Shown in pieces: positions 33,601-46,029 of a stretch of DNA of 64,000 nt. The position numbers were made by a program, and so were the translations under genes. The notes below the pieces were generated by a model that was given only the letters and a program-made list of their open reading frames with translations, was not told where the DNA came from and did no database searches. This DNA comes from Protonemura montana (Eukaryota > Arthropoda > Insecta > Plecoptera > Nemouridae): positions 12,872,350 to 12,936,349 of the forward strand of contig OX387611.1 in assembly GCA_947568835.1 (NCBI GenBank). Reading direction: 5' to 3'. The stretch's first letter is position 1. Each line of letters opens with the position of its first letter.

Positions 33601-35620
33601 ACTTTACAGCAGTTTCTTCCTCTAATTTTCTGCGCTTCATGGTATTCACGTTCCCTAGGCTCGGGTATCGACTTTAAATTCCGTTGATACGCAGGGCCTC
33701 GGCTGCGGCCATCGACTTCAAGAGCTTTTCCTGGTTGACATTCACTTACCCCGCGGTACATAAAGTCGACCAGCGCTACGATATTCCACAATCACGGGTT
33801 CTGATCATGAAGCTCGTTGATGGTGTCCTTAGAAGCGTCATATATGATAAACCAGGTCTTCCACCACCCGTTTGGCCATCCCACACACGCTTTCTTTTGC
33901 AGTAGTTAGGAATGCTGAGGGTTTTTGCTTGTTGGAGAGAGCCAGTGCTCGGTGCGGCAGAGAAATGTTGGTCAGTGTTAGCATGAAAGTAGTTCAAGAA
34001 CTAGTTCAAATAGTTCCGTCACCTGTCAAAGGATTTTCTCGATAAATAATGACATAGAATGCAGAAAAACTGAATTAAATATGCATAGTTTAACAGAACT
34101 GAGTAAAGTTAGGTTTAAGTATGACATCAAAGTTGACGTATCACGTATTAATCCAGCACTCGCCCACGCTAGGTAAAACGTAAAATAACATATAAAAATC
34201 AATAAAATATATCCTGATACTACAAAAGAACTAAATTATACTCGAACAACTATGGAAAACTGAATCGACAGCTTGAGCACAATTACAAGAACCTCCACGC
34301 GATGATTTTAGTAGAGCGTCCTTCAGAATTACCACGCAATAGAAGTTACTGCTTAGACCACCTCCCGTGCAGGTCTAAGCAGAGTTAAATTTGCACCCAA
34401 GGTATAGTGAGAATTAGCGTACGAGAATCGACATTTGGTTTAGATCTCGTTAATTCTGCTTAAAACCTGTACGTGACTTGGCCCCCCCGGCGTGTGGGGC
34501 ACTGTAAGCTCCTAACTGTTCCTGGCGGATGGCTGGTCCCATACCTCTGCGTGGCTTCACTCTGTGTGGCTCGAAAGTCTCTTTGCTGCCACTCTTTAGG
34601 TAGGGAAGCCATGTGCCTGCCATTTTCGTAATTATCCTCGGTCTTGAGTTGCCAGGGATTACGAACTTCCTCTTGCTGCATTTTCTTCTTCGTCTGACTC
34701 CCTCGTTCAAGTATTCTCTTCCATTTAGCACTCCTTGCTGTTTTTATTTCACACATCGTACATCCGGGATGTGTACTGTGATTTTCATGTTTGCCTCTTG
34801 GAAGATGTCATTAATCACTCGCTCAGCCATAATCTCAGCTTAGTCTATCTAGTCCGCATCTTATCTTTGGTATTGCTAGTTTATCTATTTTTAGCTCGAT
34901 GCAACGCTGCTTTAGTAACATCAACGCTTGCGTAAAGCTGACAACACAAGGCGTATCTTTCGAGTTTGCTTGATAAGGTAGGGCTTTGGTTATCAGGTAG
35001 AACAGATTCTATTGCAGACAGTTTTTTCAGCTACTTCTCCCACTCCCTTGTTTTGATAAATTAGTTTTTCAACTCCACCGTATCTTGGCTACTGGCTACT
35101 AATGACTTTTGCGCAGCCATTCCTTTAGCCATAAGCATATCCGCTGAACACAGTTCTCTAATGCGTAGTCATCTTCTAGCTCATCTAGTGGGAGCGCCGT
35201 CCTCACGGGCTCGTTAAAACTACGTTGGCGACAAGACAGGCGCTCGTGGCGGTCAGATCGGACTCGAGCTTGCAGTTGGAGCAGGCAAAGACACAGAACC
35301 AATGTGGAACGCACGGGTTTCGATTCCGAGCTGACGGGCGTAGTCGTCTCTGTAGTATAAATAGTGCTTCACTTTCTTGCCAAGGGCTGGGACAGGCAAT
35401 ATTTTCCAGGATTTATATTCTTTGAAGGAGCTCATAGCCGGTCTAAATGTGTCAACAGCAAGGGTCTTACATAAAATCCTCCATTTCTAAAAGAGCGCTT
35501 CCGTGGCGTCTGGTAAACTCAGCTCGACGATGACAGTAATATTTGTGTAGACTTGATGGAGCCTGGCCTGTATATTTACCCTGGTATTTTCAAAGCAATA
35601 TTTCTTACCTGGAGACTTTT
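30613..35620. other. No recognised gene (about 5 kb)
   Basis: Frames are short and lack motifs. A T-arm-like CTGGGGTCTAGTCCCAG lies near 32423. Two overlapping minus-strand frames at 34450-34756 are long for the region but unrecognised. Confidence 0.45.
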
Positions 35621-35622
35621 TA

Positions 35623-36330
35623 CTATACACGTGCTATCCATTGTGCGTGCATTTCTAGCACCCGATTAAAGCGTGCTATACTAGAAAAGTACCGAGGCTG
35701 TATTTCAGAGATTTCTGCAATTTGGGGGAATGATATGAAACGATCGTGCAGCGATGCAACAGCCACTAGACGAACTGTTCCTCGCCCTCGTTGGCACGCA
35801 TGTTCGCGAGCAGTTAGAGCGTGCGTAAAAGCGGCCAGAGGGCGCAACGTTTGAGCCACTGCTCGGTGATGGTGGCGCGATTGCCGTTGCAAGCACTGCC
35901 GGAAGTCCCCGCTAATTAACACAACCTTGCCACCCATTATGTCACACACCGTGCGGTGGATGGCGTTCAGCGCCATCGACGGTGCCATGGGTGCTTCGTC
36001 CAAGATAATAGCCTTGGCCGTTCTCAATGCACCGCCTTCAGCGGAATTTAGCTAGTACTGTTTTCCACGATGGGCAGAGGTAGCCGAAATCAACAGTGGC
36101 AAGTCCTCCCACCTATCAACAGTGTTGCCGCGATGCTCGGATCACCTCGGGCTCACAACACTGATCAGGGTGGCGTAGAGGAAAATCTTTCCACTGCCCC
36201 CTAGACCGTCCAGATAGCAACATCACTGCTCAGCCTCTGGGTTGTCGACAGCTGACACGACTGCGTCAAGTGCTTCTCGCTGACGTCTGCTAAGGAGTGT
36301 CACATTTCTCTCAGCTTCAGCCATTTCGGC
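35623..36330 (-). pseudogene. Helitron Pif1-like helicase fragment
   Basis: Read on the minus strand in the helicase order: RQREALDAVVSAVD near 36300, then Walker A YLDGLGGSGKIFLYATLIS (about 36220-36160). Walker B follows as AKAIILDEAPMAPSMALNAI with GGKVVLISGDFRQCL (36027-35895), then LWPLLRTL and LLANMRANEGEEQF (about 35850-35770). These are motifs Ia to III and onward of the Helitron SF1 helicase. The blocks lie in at least two frames, and stops interrupt the last part, so the gene is dead. The Rep/HUH nuclease half was not seen upstream. The next sequence upstream is MULE. Confidence 0.85.
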
Positions 36331-36370
36331 AGCCCATTATATTGGGCTGTGCTGCCCATTATATTTAGAA
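36331..36370. repeat. Short palindrome and direct repeat at the Helitron/MULE border
   Basis: CAGCCCATTATATTGGGCTG has 7-bp arms around TTATAT, and CTGCCCATTATAT repeats right after. This may mark an element end, but I see no CTRR terminus to prove a Helitron end. Confidence 0.4.
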
Positions 36371-36509
36371 TGCATTCAACTCCTGCAGCCGCATGTTTGT
36401 GTTTAACATACTCAATTTAATATTACGATCAGGAGAAAACTCTATTGCATCTTTTCCATATGTTAAAACAAACAATTTCCTTCCTCATGTCTGCTACTAC
36501 TTGGCTCTC

Positions 36510-36881
36510 AAAGCCGACAAAAGTTGCTTGGCAAAAGGTTCGGTCTGCTTCTGCTTTGTGATTGTTGATTTAATACCTCCAGATCTTGCACAGCTTCGAC
36601 AATTTTGTCGACTGGTAGGAGAGGCAAAGCGATGACCTTTTTCACAAAATGTCTGGCATCTACAACATTGGCATTGGCAACAACATATTGCTGTAATATG
36701 GTGCCACGCCTGTTAGCTGGCGTTTGCGCCAGGTTGGATGCCCGTAGTGGAAGAAGCAGTCGTGGATTTCTTCTGCCGGAGAAGCTACCGTCAGGGAATT
36801 GCGAAATGCCCCTTGAGAGTCGCAGAAAATCCTGGCAAACTCGGTTCTATGATCGCTAGCTTCTTGCTTTTTCCTGATCAT
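36510..36881 (-). pseudogene. MULE-type transposase fragment, copy 2
   Basis: The minus strand reads SPAEEIHDCFFHYGHPTWRK and QLTGVAPYYSN, then after one frame change near 36690 VDARHFVKKVIALPLLPVDK and IVEAVQDLEVLN, with a stop near 36510. The series FFHY..xxWRK, then Y, then R.xVKKxxALPxLP follows the C-terminal half of Mutator-like transposases. The catalytic core upstream is not recognisable. The sequence shares 36690-36881 with copy 1 at 15935-16113; copy 1 lacks the rest. Confidence 0.65.
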
Positions 36882-36960
36882 AGAAGCTGGATAACGACTG
36901 AAAACGCTTCAAGTTGCACTGAAGTCATATCTTTTATTTCTTATCATTTACCGTCACAGT

Positions 36961-37027
36961 CTCGGTGGCTGATTGGAAAAGTTGCTTCTCTCTGACTCAC
37001 TCCAGACTCGAATCCTGTACACTCCGC
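36961..37027 (+). repeat. tRNA-like fragment, second copy
   Basis: Duplicate of 16209-16275 with the same A-box-like TGGCTGATTGG and B-box-like ACTCGAATCC. Confidence 0.45.
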
Positions 37028-37333
37028 TCTACGTTAGCAAAAATTAGCATTAGATTTTGCATCAATGCGAGAAGAATTGCAGCACGTTGCTTGGGATAGT
37101 GTTGTGCACCGTGATATCGTAGCAGCGTTTTTGCCAAATATTTATGTGATAGTACCATTCAAACCACTCCTGCCGATGAAAGTCCGCCGTCTTTGCAACG
37201 ATGGATATCTGACGGAACAGTTGCTACAAGGCACTGCAAAGTCGCGGCAGCCTAGAAACTAACATCTTTTGTCGCGGCGCTGTGAACGGTAGGGTTCGCT
37301 TCGCTGATGGTGCTTGAGAAGCGAAGCGACCAG

Positions 37334-37434
37334 CGGCACGGCCCGTTGGCACAATGCACGGACATGTTTCTAGGTGGCGTGGTCTATGAAAGCCAGCGAC
37401 TCGCTGCAGCTAGGCTCGGTCTCTCCGATTCTCT
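37334..37434. repeat. 100-bp dispersed module, copy 3
   Basis: Same module and same preceding hairpin as at 16540-16680. Confidence 0.85.
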
Positions 37435-37677
37435 CAAATGGTAATCATCAGCCTGTGCCAAGGCTTTGGTTCAACCCCTCGCTGCCACGACATTTAAGTT
37501 TTGTTTTATGTCTAATGCGTCGTCTTATTTTGGCTGCAAATGATATATTTTTAAGCTCGTCAGGTTTTCAAATCGTAATTTCACTGGGTTATTTTATACG
37601 AGAACGGTTGCGCTTGCGCAAACTCTTAGTTTCCCGCGTTGTCCTGTGGCAGTCGCTCCTTCTTCATCGACAATGTA

Positions 37678-38836
37678 TCATGGCGGACGGTGAGATTCAG
37701 CGCGGCAGATTCAGTCTGGCCGTCAGGATTCTGCAACGCATGAGTGATCAATTGTACCATTTCAAGTGTGCGGGAGGAAATGCAAAGGTTTATGGCGAAG
37801 AAAACAGCGAAATTTGGATCTGTTCAGAATGCTTTGGTGTATGGGTGTAGAGTGGGTGTTCGAATGGGTGTAGAGTCTCAATGCAACTGTAAAGGTTGGG
37901 TTTTCGGACCTCATACTCCTCGCAATCGACGAAATCTTCTAAATCTTTAATAAGACATTTGAAGACTGCCGCGTCCCAATCTATGGGAAATTCGTCCCAA
38001 GAAATTTAACAATGACGCTTCTGGCCTCATGTGCGGTCAGCCAGATTCAATAAATGGCCCGCCTGTAAAAGCGCTTAGCCCGACACCTAGGAGCTTGCTA
38101 GCCCGTGGAGTTCTCTAAGATGGCAGTTCCTCGACAACAACTTGTTGTCGACTATTCGTTTTGTTGTCTTGCTCTTATTGCATACATATGCTATTTGCAA
38201 TAACTCTGGAGAAATTTTCTTTTGTGGCCTGTGCCGCCGTCATCTTGCTATGGCACGTATTCAAAGTAATGAAAACACGATTTATACATGATCTCACACC
38301 TAAGTACATATGTAGAAGGTGTATGACTCAGGAAATCTCTTTGGCACATTTTTATATGCGTATTTGCCGCATGCTGTTTCCCAGGCTCTATGATTTGGTA
38401 ATATTTCCACCAGCGCGACATGGACGTCTTATCTTCTGTTAATTTCCTGTGGCAACACGAGAAATGGTGGCGGATTATTATTCATGCTTCAAGACGCCAT
38501 AAAGTTGGCCCTGATTTGCTTCCCCCAAAGCATTGCCCCGACTGGCAAGTCTCAAATCACGTGACTGGGTGAAAGATAGTTAAACCACTCATTTAATATC
38601 ACACATTGAAATATTAGCTCTCATATCCAAGCTATAACAGAAATATATTCTGGTTCTTTTTTGGTCGAGAAGATTTAGCAAAATACTTCTAGTTTTGCCA
38701 GGATACAGTTTAGTCCTACTTTTTTGCTGGGTAACCGATCATGTGGACATTCGGGTAAATAAACTGGCTAATCGAAAACTCCTTTAGTTCATTGCAGCTG
38801 GTGGTGTTTAACATTGTAGACAGAACTTCAACGACT
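37678..38836. repeat. Duplicated block 3, copy B
   Basis: Counterpart of 22111-23266. It begins at the ATCATGGCGGACGG leader, takes the TGATCAATTG path after CATGAG, and stops at ACGACT, where a second partial block 1 begins. Confidence 0.9.
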
Positions 38837-39196
38837 GAGAAGCGAAGCGACCAGCGGCACGGCCCGTTGGCACAATGCACGGACATGTTTCTAGGTGGCG
38901 TGGTCTATGAAAGCCAGCGACTCGCTGCAGCTAGGCTCGGTCTCTCCGATTCTCTCAAATGGTAATCATCAGCCTGTGCCAAGGCTTTGGTTCAACCCCT
39001 CGCTGCCACGACATTTAAGTTTTGTTTTATGTCTAATGCGTCGTCTTATTTTGGCTGCAAATGATATATTTTTAAGCTCGTCAGGTTTTTAAATCGTCAT
39101 TTCACTGGGTTATTTTACACGAGAACGGTTGCGCTTGCGCAAACTCTTAGTTTCCCGCGTTGTCCTGTGGCAGTCGCTCCTTCTTCATCGACAATG
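38837..39196. repeat. Third, partial copy of block 1
   Basis: Begins GAGAAGCGAAGCGACC (the right arm of the hairpin), includes the 100-bp module at 38855-38955, and ends at CGACAATGT, where a LINE tail starts. Confidence 0.9.
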
Positions 39197-39500
39197 TTAT
39201 TTATTTTATTATTTTGACATCTATTTATTTATTCTCAAGTGTCAATACATAAAGTAATGTGGGTAATTGTGTGTGTGTGTGTGGAAATTATACAATTCAC
39301 CTAGAATGCTTACAAAATAATAATAAATCAAAACAGAGAGATGGCATCAGAAGAGTTTCAGATTTTGTCGGCAATGGTTTGTGTGTACATAAGACTTTTG
39401 ATTGCATATTTCTTGAAATTGGTAATCTTCTCTAATGTCTTCCGTGTTTTGGTGAAAAACTTTCGGACCAATGTAGTCTGCTTTTCTTTGGTCAATGGAA
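39197..39500 (-). mobile_element. LINE 3' end inserted in the block 1 copy
   Basis: The minus strand shows a C-terminal LINE-like tail in two frames (KADYIGPKVFHQ and TNFKKYAIKSLMYTQ, then a stop). It is followed by about 150 bp with a TG run (39266-39282) and an A/T-rich TTTA-type tail ending at 39197. The tail abuts CGACAATGT of the duplicated block, which places the insertion point. The frame is broken. Confidence 0.5.
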
Positions 39501-39850
39501 CTTACTTTTGTTGGCAATTTTATTTTATTTTATTTCAGTGCTTGCCTTAAGCTCCTCGCTTGTTCTTCTGACATTCGAGGCGAGGTTTCCATCCCAACTA
39601 TTCTCTCTCTCTCTCGGGTCGTTTCGCAAACCTGTCGATTCCTGATCCCAGTTCAAATCAGAAACAATTTTAACATTAGATCCACATTTTTAATTGAAAT
39701 TTTCTGCCGGCATACAGGAACAAGTTTATCGTGCTGCAGTTTGTCTCCAATTGCTTTGAAATATATGAGATTTACAACAAACAACTGGATGTAATTTAGT
39801 ACAACAGAGTGGATTGTCCACTGCGTCTCGAGACTTGAAGTGGTCCATCA

Positions 39851-39900
39851 GATCGACGTAGCTCTAGAGTTGGTAGAGCAGGCGACTGCCGTGAGCCTCG
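39851..39900 (+). repeat. tRNA-like D-arm / A-box fragment
   Basis: TAGCTC, a 3-nt insert, then AGTTGGTAGAGCAG reproduces a tRNA D arm. GGCGACTGCCGTGAGCC follows at the anticodon-arm position. No intact T arm follows. Probably the head of a tRNA-derived SINE. Confidence 0.45.
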
Positions 39901-40647
39901 TTCGGGTGCTAGAAGATGTTGGTCATCGCCTTCAAGTGACAGAAGAACCGTGACAACATCTAGAGTTAACAGGCAGCCTGGGTTTCAAGAAGGCTACTTG
40001 TCTTGGGTTGGGCAATCCCAAAACCAAACTTGTCGGTACTCTGTGAAAACTAGGAAGGGTCATTCTTTCGTTACTGGTACAAGCTGGCAGTGCACCATCT
40101 TCCATGAAAGCCAGCAGACATTTTCTAGGATTAAATAAAGTGAACACTAACTACAAACATAGGGGTCAGTTTCTAAATTAAAACTGGGCAGTTTTTGCTT
40201 CTTGAACGCTATTCAAGAAGGAATCTGAACATGTTTGTCTTAAAATGTTGATACTCAATAAACAAATGCAGAGCGGACATTGGCCATAATAGCAGTTGTT
40301 TTTCCATGATCTGTTCGTGCACCGCCGAGTGGAGACTGCAGCACGCGGGACAATATGGCATCGGTAGTTTTAAACAAATCTAAAACAATCGAGAGTTGAA
40401 CTGCAGCCTCCGTTTGCAGCTACATTGACAGATACATTGACAGAGACAAAGATATCTTCGTGTTTGCATTGACCACGGATCTCGGCCTCTGAAATTGGCA
40501 ACGGGCAATTTTCTATCGCACTCTCTTCTCAACTCGACTGTTAAACCACTGCCATCCTGATAATTCCCTTCAACTAGCTACCTAGCGGACCGCTCACTTT
40601 CTCTGGCTTGCCGCTCATAGTCGGGGCTTTCGTTGGCTTCTTGATTT

Positions 40648-41250
40648 TAAATAAATAAATAAATAAATTCTTTATTTGTCATTAGATTCTATACATAGAA
40701 TATGGACAATTGTCAACTTATTACTACACTTATTTTGTGATGTCAACATTGTGTGTCATTGTGTTTTAGTATAGTACTTAGTTTTAATTCTTAAAAATAG
40801 TCTGTACGTTCTGCTGCATAGGTATACCTACAGTATGAGAACTTTTTGACTTAAATAAAAAATAAATAAATAAATAAAAATATTAACATTTTATTTTGCC
40901 TTTCTCTTTAAAAAATCTGTACTTGAATAAAAACAGTTTTCAATAAAATATGCCTTCAGGAAGCCTTTAAAATTAGTCTTACTTTTCAATTCTTTAAAAT
41001 CTTTAGGCAAGCAATTAAAAAATTTGTTTCCTGCATAGCTTGGTCTTTTTTTAAACAACTGAAGATGGTGGCTTTCTTCCCTCAGATGATCTCTATTTCT
41101 AGTATTATAATTCCTTTTTGTTTCCACCTCAATTTTAGACCATTCTAAGACATATATAATTGTACAGTACATGTATAAAGAAGACAACGTCATCATTTTA
41201 AAATATTTGAACAGAGGCTTTGTCGTATCTTTATAAAAAAAATCTCCGCG
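40648..41250 (-). mobile_element. LINE end, copy B, with TTTA tail
   Basis: A single minus-strand frame of 125 codons (41268-40891) carries CGDFF-like FFYKDTTKPLFKYFKMM, then LYMYCTIIYVL and KFFNCLPKDFKELKSKTNFK. This is a LINE RT-protein C-terminus. The 3' UTR continues to 40668 and ends in AAAT repeats (40648-40667), with another AAAT run at 40859-40879. It is more complete at its 3' end than copy A. The first residues (MREPGTRG) lie in flanking sequence beyond the truncation. Confidence 0.85.
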
Positions 41251-44200
41251 CGTGCCTGGCTCTCGCATCTCGGCCAGGTTCTTCTTGCTCTGCTCTCACA
41301 GTCTTGGGCAGAACATTTGTTTAATTCTTCTTTTAGCTTCTAGGAAGCTTCATGAAACTTGTTATTTCCGTTCTACTTGGGGCCTAACATTGTTATGTCA
41401 CATGCACCGTTGTTTTCCCTCTCTTTGTGTATAAAAGATATAAAGCTCACAAGCAGCTGTCAATCGAGCCGCTATTAATATCGTGTGTTGACTTGACCGA
41501 TATTTTCCCGCTGTAAAAGTTGGAGCCACATATCACAGTTCGCTATCACAGAGAGCCGCTTAGCAGATCCGTTCGAGCTGCTTCCGCAGGGCCGTGAGGG
41601 TCTCTTAGATAGCTTTCAAAGGATACGGTGAGTGCGATTTACTCGATTGCCTCCTGGTTGTCCATCTTGAAGACGGCCGGACGTGGTATGGCACCGACCT
41701 GGATTCAAACCCGTGATCACCTGGTTGTTGATTGGCAACCAAGTCTTGGTCGTCGCCTTCACGAGCTCTTATCAGAGAAATGAGTTTGATGGTCGCCTTG
41801 GCGTTTGAATCTCCTCTACCAGGGAATTCTTTTCTTGAGCATCAAGTACTTGTGTAATGGCAAGCGAATAATCTGCCCGAGTCTGTGCGGAAGTAATCCA
41901 AGCCATTGCTGCTTCTCTAGCGGTCGCCATCAAAATTATTTGTGGCTCTTCATGTTCCTTGCTGGATTGCATAGAGGATACCTGTGTATTTAACTTACAG
42001 CTAGTACCTGTTCAGTGCCGTAGGACTCATGAATCGAGGCGTTGATACAGCAGGCTTCCTCTTTCTCTTTTCCACACCCTCTTTCTGACGCTTTGGTCAA
42101 TGCCAGTCTCTGTTAAGTTGTGTCATTTTTTTAAATACTTGCACTGGCATTCATCGTTCTAAGTAGCAGGCCTTTTTCATGAAGCTATGACAATAAAAAT
42201 AAAAATTGATAAGACATTAAAGTACACTATTGTACAAACGTTATTATTGCTCCTTAACATCAATTACCAATTCATCAATCATTCTTTCTCCAACGCTCGA
42301 GGCTTTTTGTTTTTGTTTTCGCTAATCGTCCTCCAATTGTTTAAAGGCGATTTCTGCGTTGCTCTTCTTATTGCTACAGCGTAAGAAACTTCAATAAAGT
42401 TTTTTGGATTTCTTAGAAATTTTTCCATACAATCTATCGTCATTTTCTTGTCAGTATTTTCCTAATGCTGCTTGGCTCCTTTTTGGTTAGGGCAGAGTTT
42501 GACAAACGGGAGTGAAAATAACTTGCCATTGTACTGCAATTGACCAGTTTTGGATTTCATCAAATGTTTCCTCTGTTAAAACTGTACATGTTCATTGAAT
42601 CTTCAGAAATAAGTTGTACCCAACCAAGTACCTAGCGGCACGGCCCGTTGGCACTATGTGCGGACATGTTTCTAGGTGGCATGGTCTATGAAAGCCAGCG
42701 ACTCGCTGCAGCCGAGCTCAGTCTCTCCGATTCTCTCAACTAGTCAACATAGACCGTTGCCATGGCGTCGGTTGTTAGGCTACGCTTGGGATATTACTCG
42801 ATGCCAAGACTGGTTCGTCAAGTCTAAATTCACTTCAAATTACGGACACTCTTCTTTTTTCGCTCGGTCGGCCGGCCGACTTGGCAGGAGCGCGGACACT
42901 TTACTCTGCTTGCGGTGGAACAATAGCGCAACGCGGTACGATCGGCGTTCATTGAGGTAGCATCGTCCTGACGTTGAACATCACGCTCTCAACTTTCGTT
43001 GACGCTATTTGCCTAACATTCCTGTGCCATGCAGACGATGGTTCAATATATATTTCGTACTTTACCGGTGTTCATTTATCTAGTTAATTTGAAGAAAAAA
43101 ATCACCTAGCCTGTCTGATAGAAGAACTGCCACCTGGGACTTATCTTTGCTTCGCCGAATCGTTTTCTTTTTGATAAGTGACATCGGCTTTCGCCATTTG
43201 TTGGCTCTGCCTTACATTCCAGTGCCATATTGATTTTGGTTCTGTGAACATGTAGCGCTCTGGAATTAGAGTTCGTTAATACGTCTTCTTTTTATTCCAT
43301 AGTGCGCCATTATTAGTTAATCGATTCTTTGTGTCGCGGATCGTGTCGAGGTTGCTTGAGATGGACTGGAATAGTTTCGGAACACGCTACCTGATCGCGC
43401 CACTGGCAAAAGTTCCCACCGAAAACCACACGATTGAAACAACCTTCTTTCAGTGATTGTTTTGATTTGCTTCTGGAAAAGATTTTCCGATATTATTGCT
43501 GTACAATTTTTTAACAGTAAAAACCAGCTTTTCTGCTCGGTTGTTAACATTATTTTAATTTTGTAATTTTGAAGTCGTTTTATTTCACCGATCTTTAGAA
43601 ATCCTTCATGTTTTTAAATACCTCTTTGGCCATTAAGTCTAGAGACCGGTGGGCTCCTAGCAACCGAGTTTGTTTGGCTACTTTCGCCTTGGTGACACGC
43701 TAGTTTGGTGTAAGCTTTGAGATACGAGATTTCGACTGTTTTTAATTTCTGATTAAGTGCAATCTTCACTGCACTGTCCCACATTTTTTTAACCAGGCCT
43801 TCCTGACCATGGCAACTAAGAGACCGTTTTGCAATTAACATTTGTCAACTTACTTTCCTGCTTCTTCTGGAATTAATCGCCACCGGCTTGGGAGCTGGTT
43901 TCACAGAGCATCTTACAGCCATTGTGTAACGCTTCAACGTTCACATCGTAGAGGCGTTGAACGGCAGTGAGCAGTCGTTGTAGCAAAGCAGAGTATGGAG
44001 TCATTTCATGTTTCTGAACGAGTGGAACGCATCGGTTGTGAATCAGATTTCAGTAAAATATTAACTTATTCCAAATATTTTTGAAATGCTTCTTTGGATT
44101 TGTATTCCAGATTAGTTACAAATAACATTGGAAACGTCAGAGTTCCAGAAGATATTTATAATTCGTTCATAAGGAGTAGACAGAAATATGTTTTAATTTT

Positions 44201-44650
44201 ATTTTTTGTTTATCGATCAACAATGAAGGCAAGTCTACAAGTGTTGATAAAATAAAATTAGAATAATTTGTACATGAAACAAGAACGATTAAAAACATGA
44301 CTATATACAAACGTACGCTCAAGTTGAGACGTAACATGCAACGAGATATAACAGTGGGTAATTAATATAATTACAAGTTTTCTGTCTGGTCTGTCTGGTC
44401 ATGGTCTTTAAGTTGTTGGTCTTGTTGGCGCATGCAAAGTGTGCGCCGGTAAATTTTTAAAATTTCGAATTTCGCGTCCGTGGCGGCGGAGACGGCAGAG
44501 AGGTCGGGTGCATCACGTCGCTTTCAAAGCTCTTGCTGGATACTTTAAAGAAAACAAATCAATTAGTATTTTTTTATTACTCAAACACGGCTTGCACACA
44601 TTTACGCCAGGAAGTAAGATGCCCACATAGGTACAGATGTGCATGTATGT
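40882..44650. repeat. Duplicated block 2, copy B
   Basis: Counterpart of 18325-22110, ending at the same GCATGTATGT but followed here by unique sequence (AATTGACTTACC). It has small indels relative to copy A, for example near 43330 and 44385. No gene is supported beyond the LINE end. Confidence 0.9.
42636..42735. repeat. 100-bp dispersed module, copy 5
   Basis: Counterpart of the 20078 copy within block 2. Confidence 0.85.
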
Positions 44651-46029
44651 AATTGACTTACCGATGCGTTTGCAGCTCTGAACAGCATCGCAGAATGAAC
44701 TGCCAGCACGGACAACGGCACACTCAACACCGGTGGTGGGTCTCAAACGTTACTGAACCAATCACTGCATTTAGATAAATTCTTCGTGGGTCTTTTGCTG
44801 TTAACTGATAGATACTTTGTGCAGTGCATCTACCAAGAAACAGTTTTTTTTTTTTTACTTTTTCTCAAGTAATTACTTGAAACTTGGCTTCGGTTAAGAG
44901 AAGGGCGCTTTTTTCTTTAGCCTGCTGACGGTGCGACATGAAAGACCTGAAACATGTTATGATATATATCTTAGGTGTAACTTCATAAATGAAAGATATG
45001 AAAATGAATTAATTTTAAACATTTTTCCAGACCTGGCCGGAAGGACAGAATTCTGTAACTTCTTTACTTAACAGTAAAATTCGGTCAAACTGTGTCAACT
45101 GACGTGCTAATGCTCAATGAAGCTAATTTTACCAAGCTTGCAAACTAGCTTGGTCTTGCTAAATTGCTGCGCGAGCTGCTGGACAATTGACGTAGTTCTC
45201 AGCTGGCACGGCCCGTTGGTACATGCACGGACATGTTTTTAGGATGCTTGGTCCATGGTTTATTCAGTACTACCAGGTTAGCTCATGCCGAGGTAGAGCT
45301 GTGATTGGTTGGAATTTCGTGACGTATATCGGAGACCTCGTTCTGCCGGGAAACGTGAATTCACTGCATTGTGGGCTGTCAAAAAACGACTAATGCGTTT
45401 GAAATGATTTCTATTCGCGTGTAGGTTACTACTTATTGTAATAACATGCCAAAGAGTGAGATGAATAATTATTATTTTAACTAAAATATTGTAAGAATCA
45501 TTGGTTTGTGACAAAAATGACCATATTAATTCAAAGTCTTTTAGCTAGGAAGTGTGGGAGTGTAGAGGCAAGCAAAAGGGTAATCATTAAAAACTTCACT
45601 GATATTTATTTAAACTTATCTGATGGAAATAATATCATATTTGGAAGTTAAACAATACGGACAAATTCAGCAACATTTACATGAATAACCTCTCTTCCAT
45701 CACAAAGAGATTCTCGAGTCTTGACAATTTTCCAACGATTCATTGGTTATCACTTATCACGCATTAAAAATACAAAGAAAATAATATACAGTCCACGTCT
45801 CTTCTATCACACCGATAATTTTCACAAATCAATCGAGTCCATAGCTCTATCCATCACAGCAGCTATCAAATATTATACTTCCATAGAATAATATGATAAC
45901 ATTTCACTCATGAAAACAGTATGGTACACAGCTATTTCCATCAAATCAAGATTCTTAAGTACCTTTGCATATGACTAATGAGTTATCAAATAGATACACA
46001 ATAATATAGAATAGTAACATGGAAAAATG
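44651..46029. other. No recognised gene; partial module inside
   Basis: Contains the partial module at 45204-45258. Nothing else is supported. Confidence 0.5.
45204..45258. repeat. 100-bp dispersed module, partial diverged copy
   Basis: TGGCACGGCCCGTTGGTACATGC, in two parts with CACGGACATGTTTTTAGG, matches the first half of the module with several changes. It lies outside the duplicated blocks, so the module moves or is shared independently. Confidence 0.7.

Larger units (their letters stand above)
36690..37744. repeat. Duplicated block 1, copy B
   Basis: Counterpart of 15935-16991. It lacks a roughly 20-bp CGTCTCCTGCAATTCATGTA-like insertion present near 16163 in copy A. It runs into block 3 copy B without the Harbinger body. 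Confidence 0.9.

Noticed and set aside
33137-34756. Overlapping frames of 70-120 codons
   Set aside because: They occur on both strands at once with no motif, splice logic or codon pattern; treated as chance.
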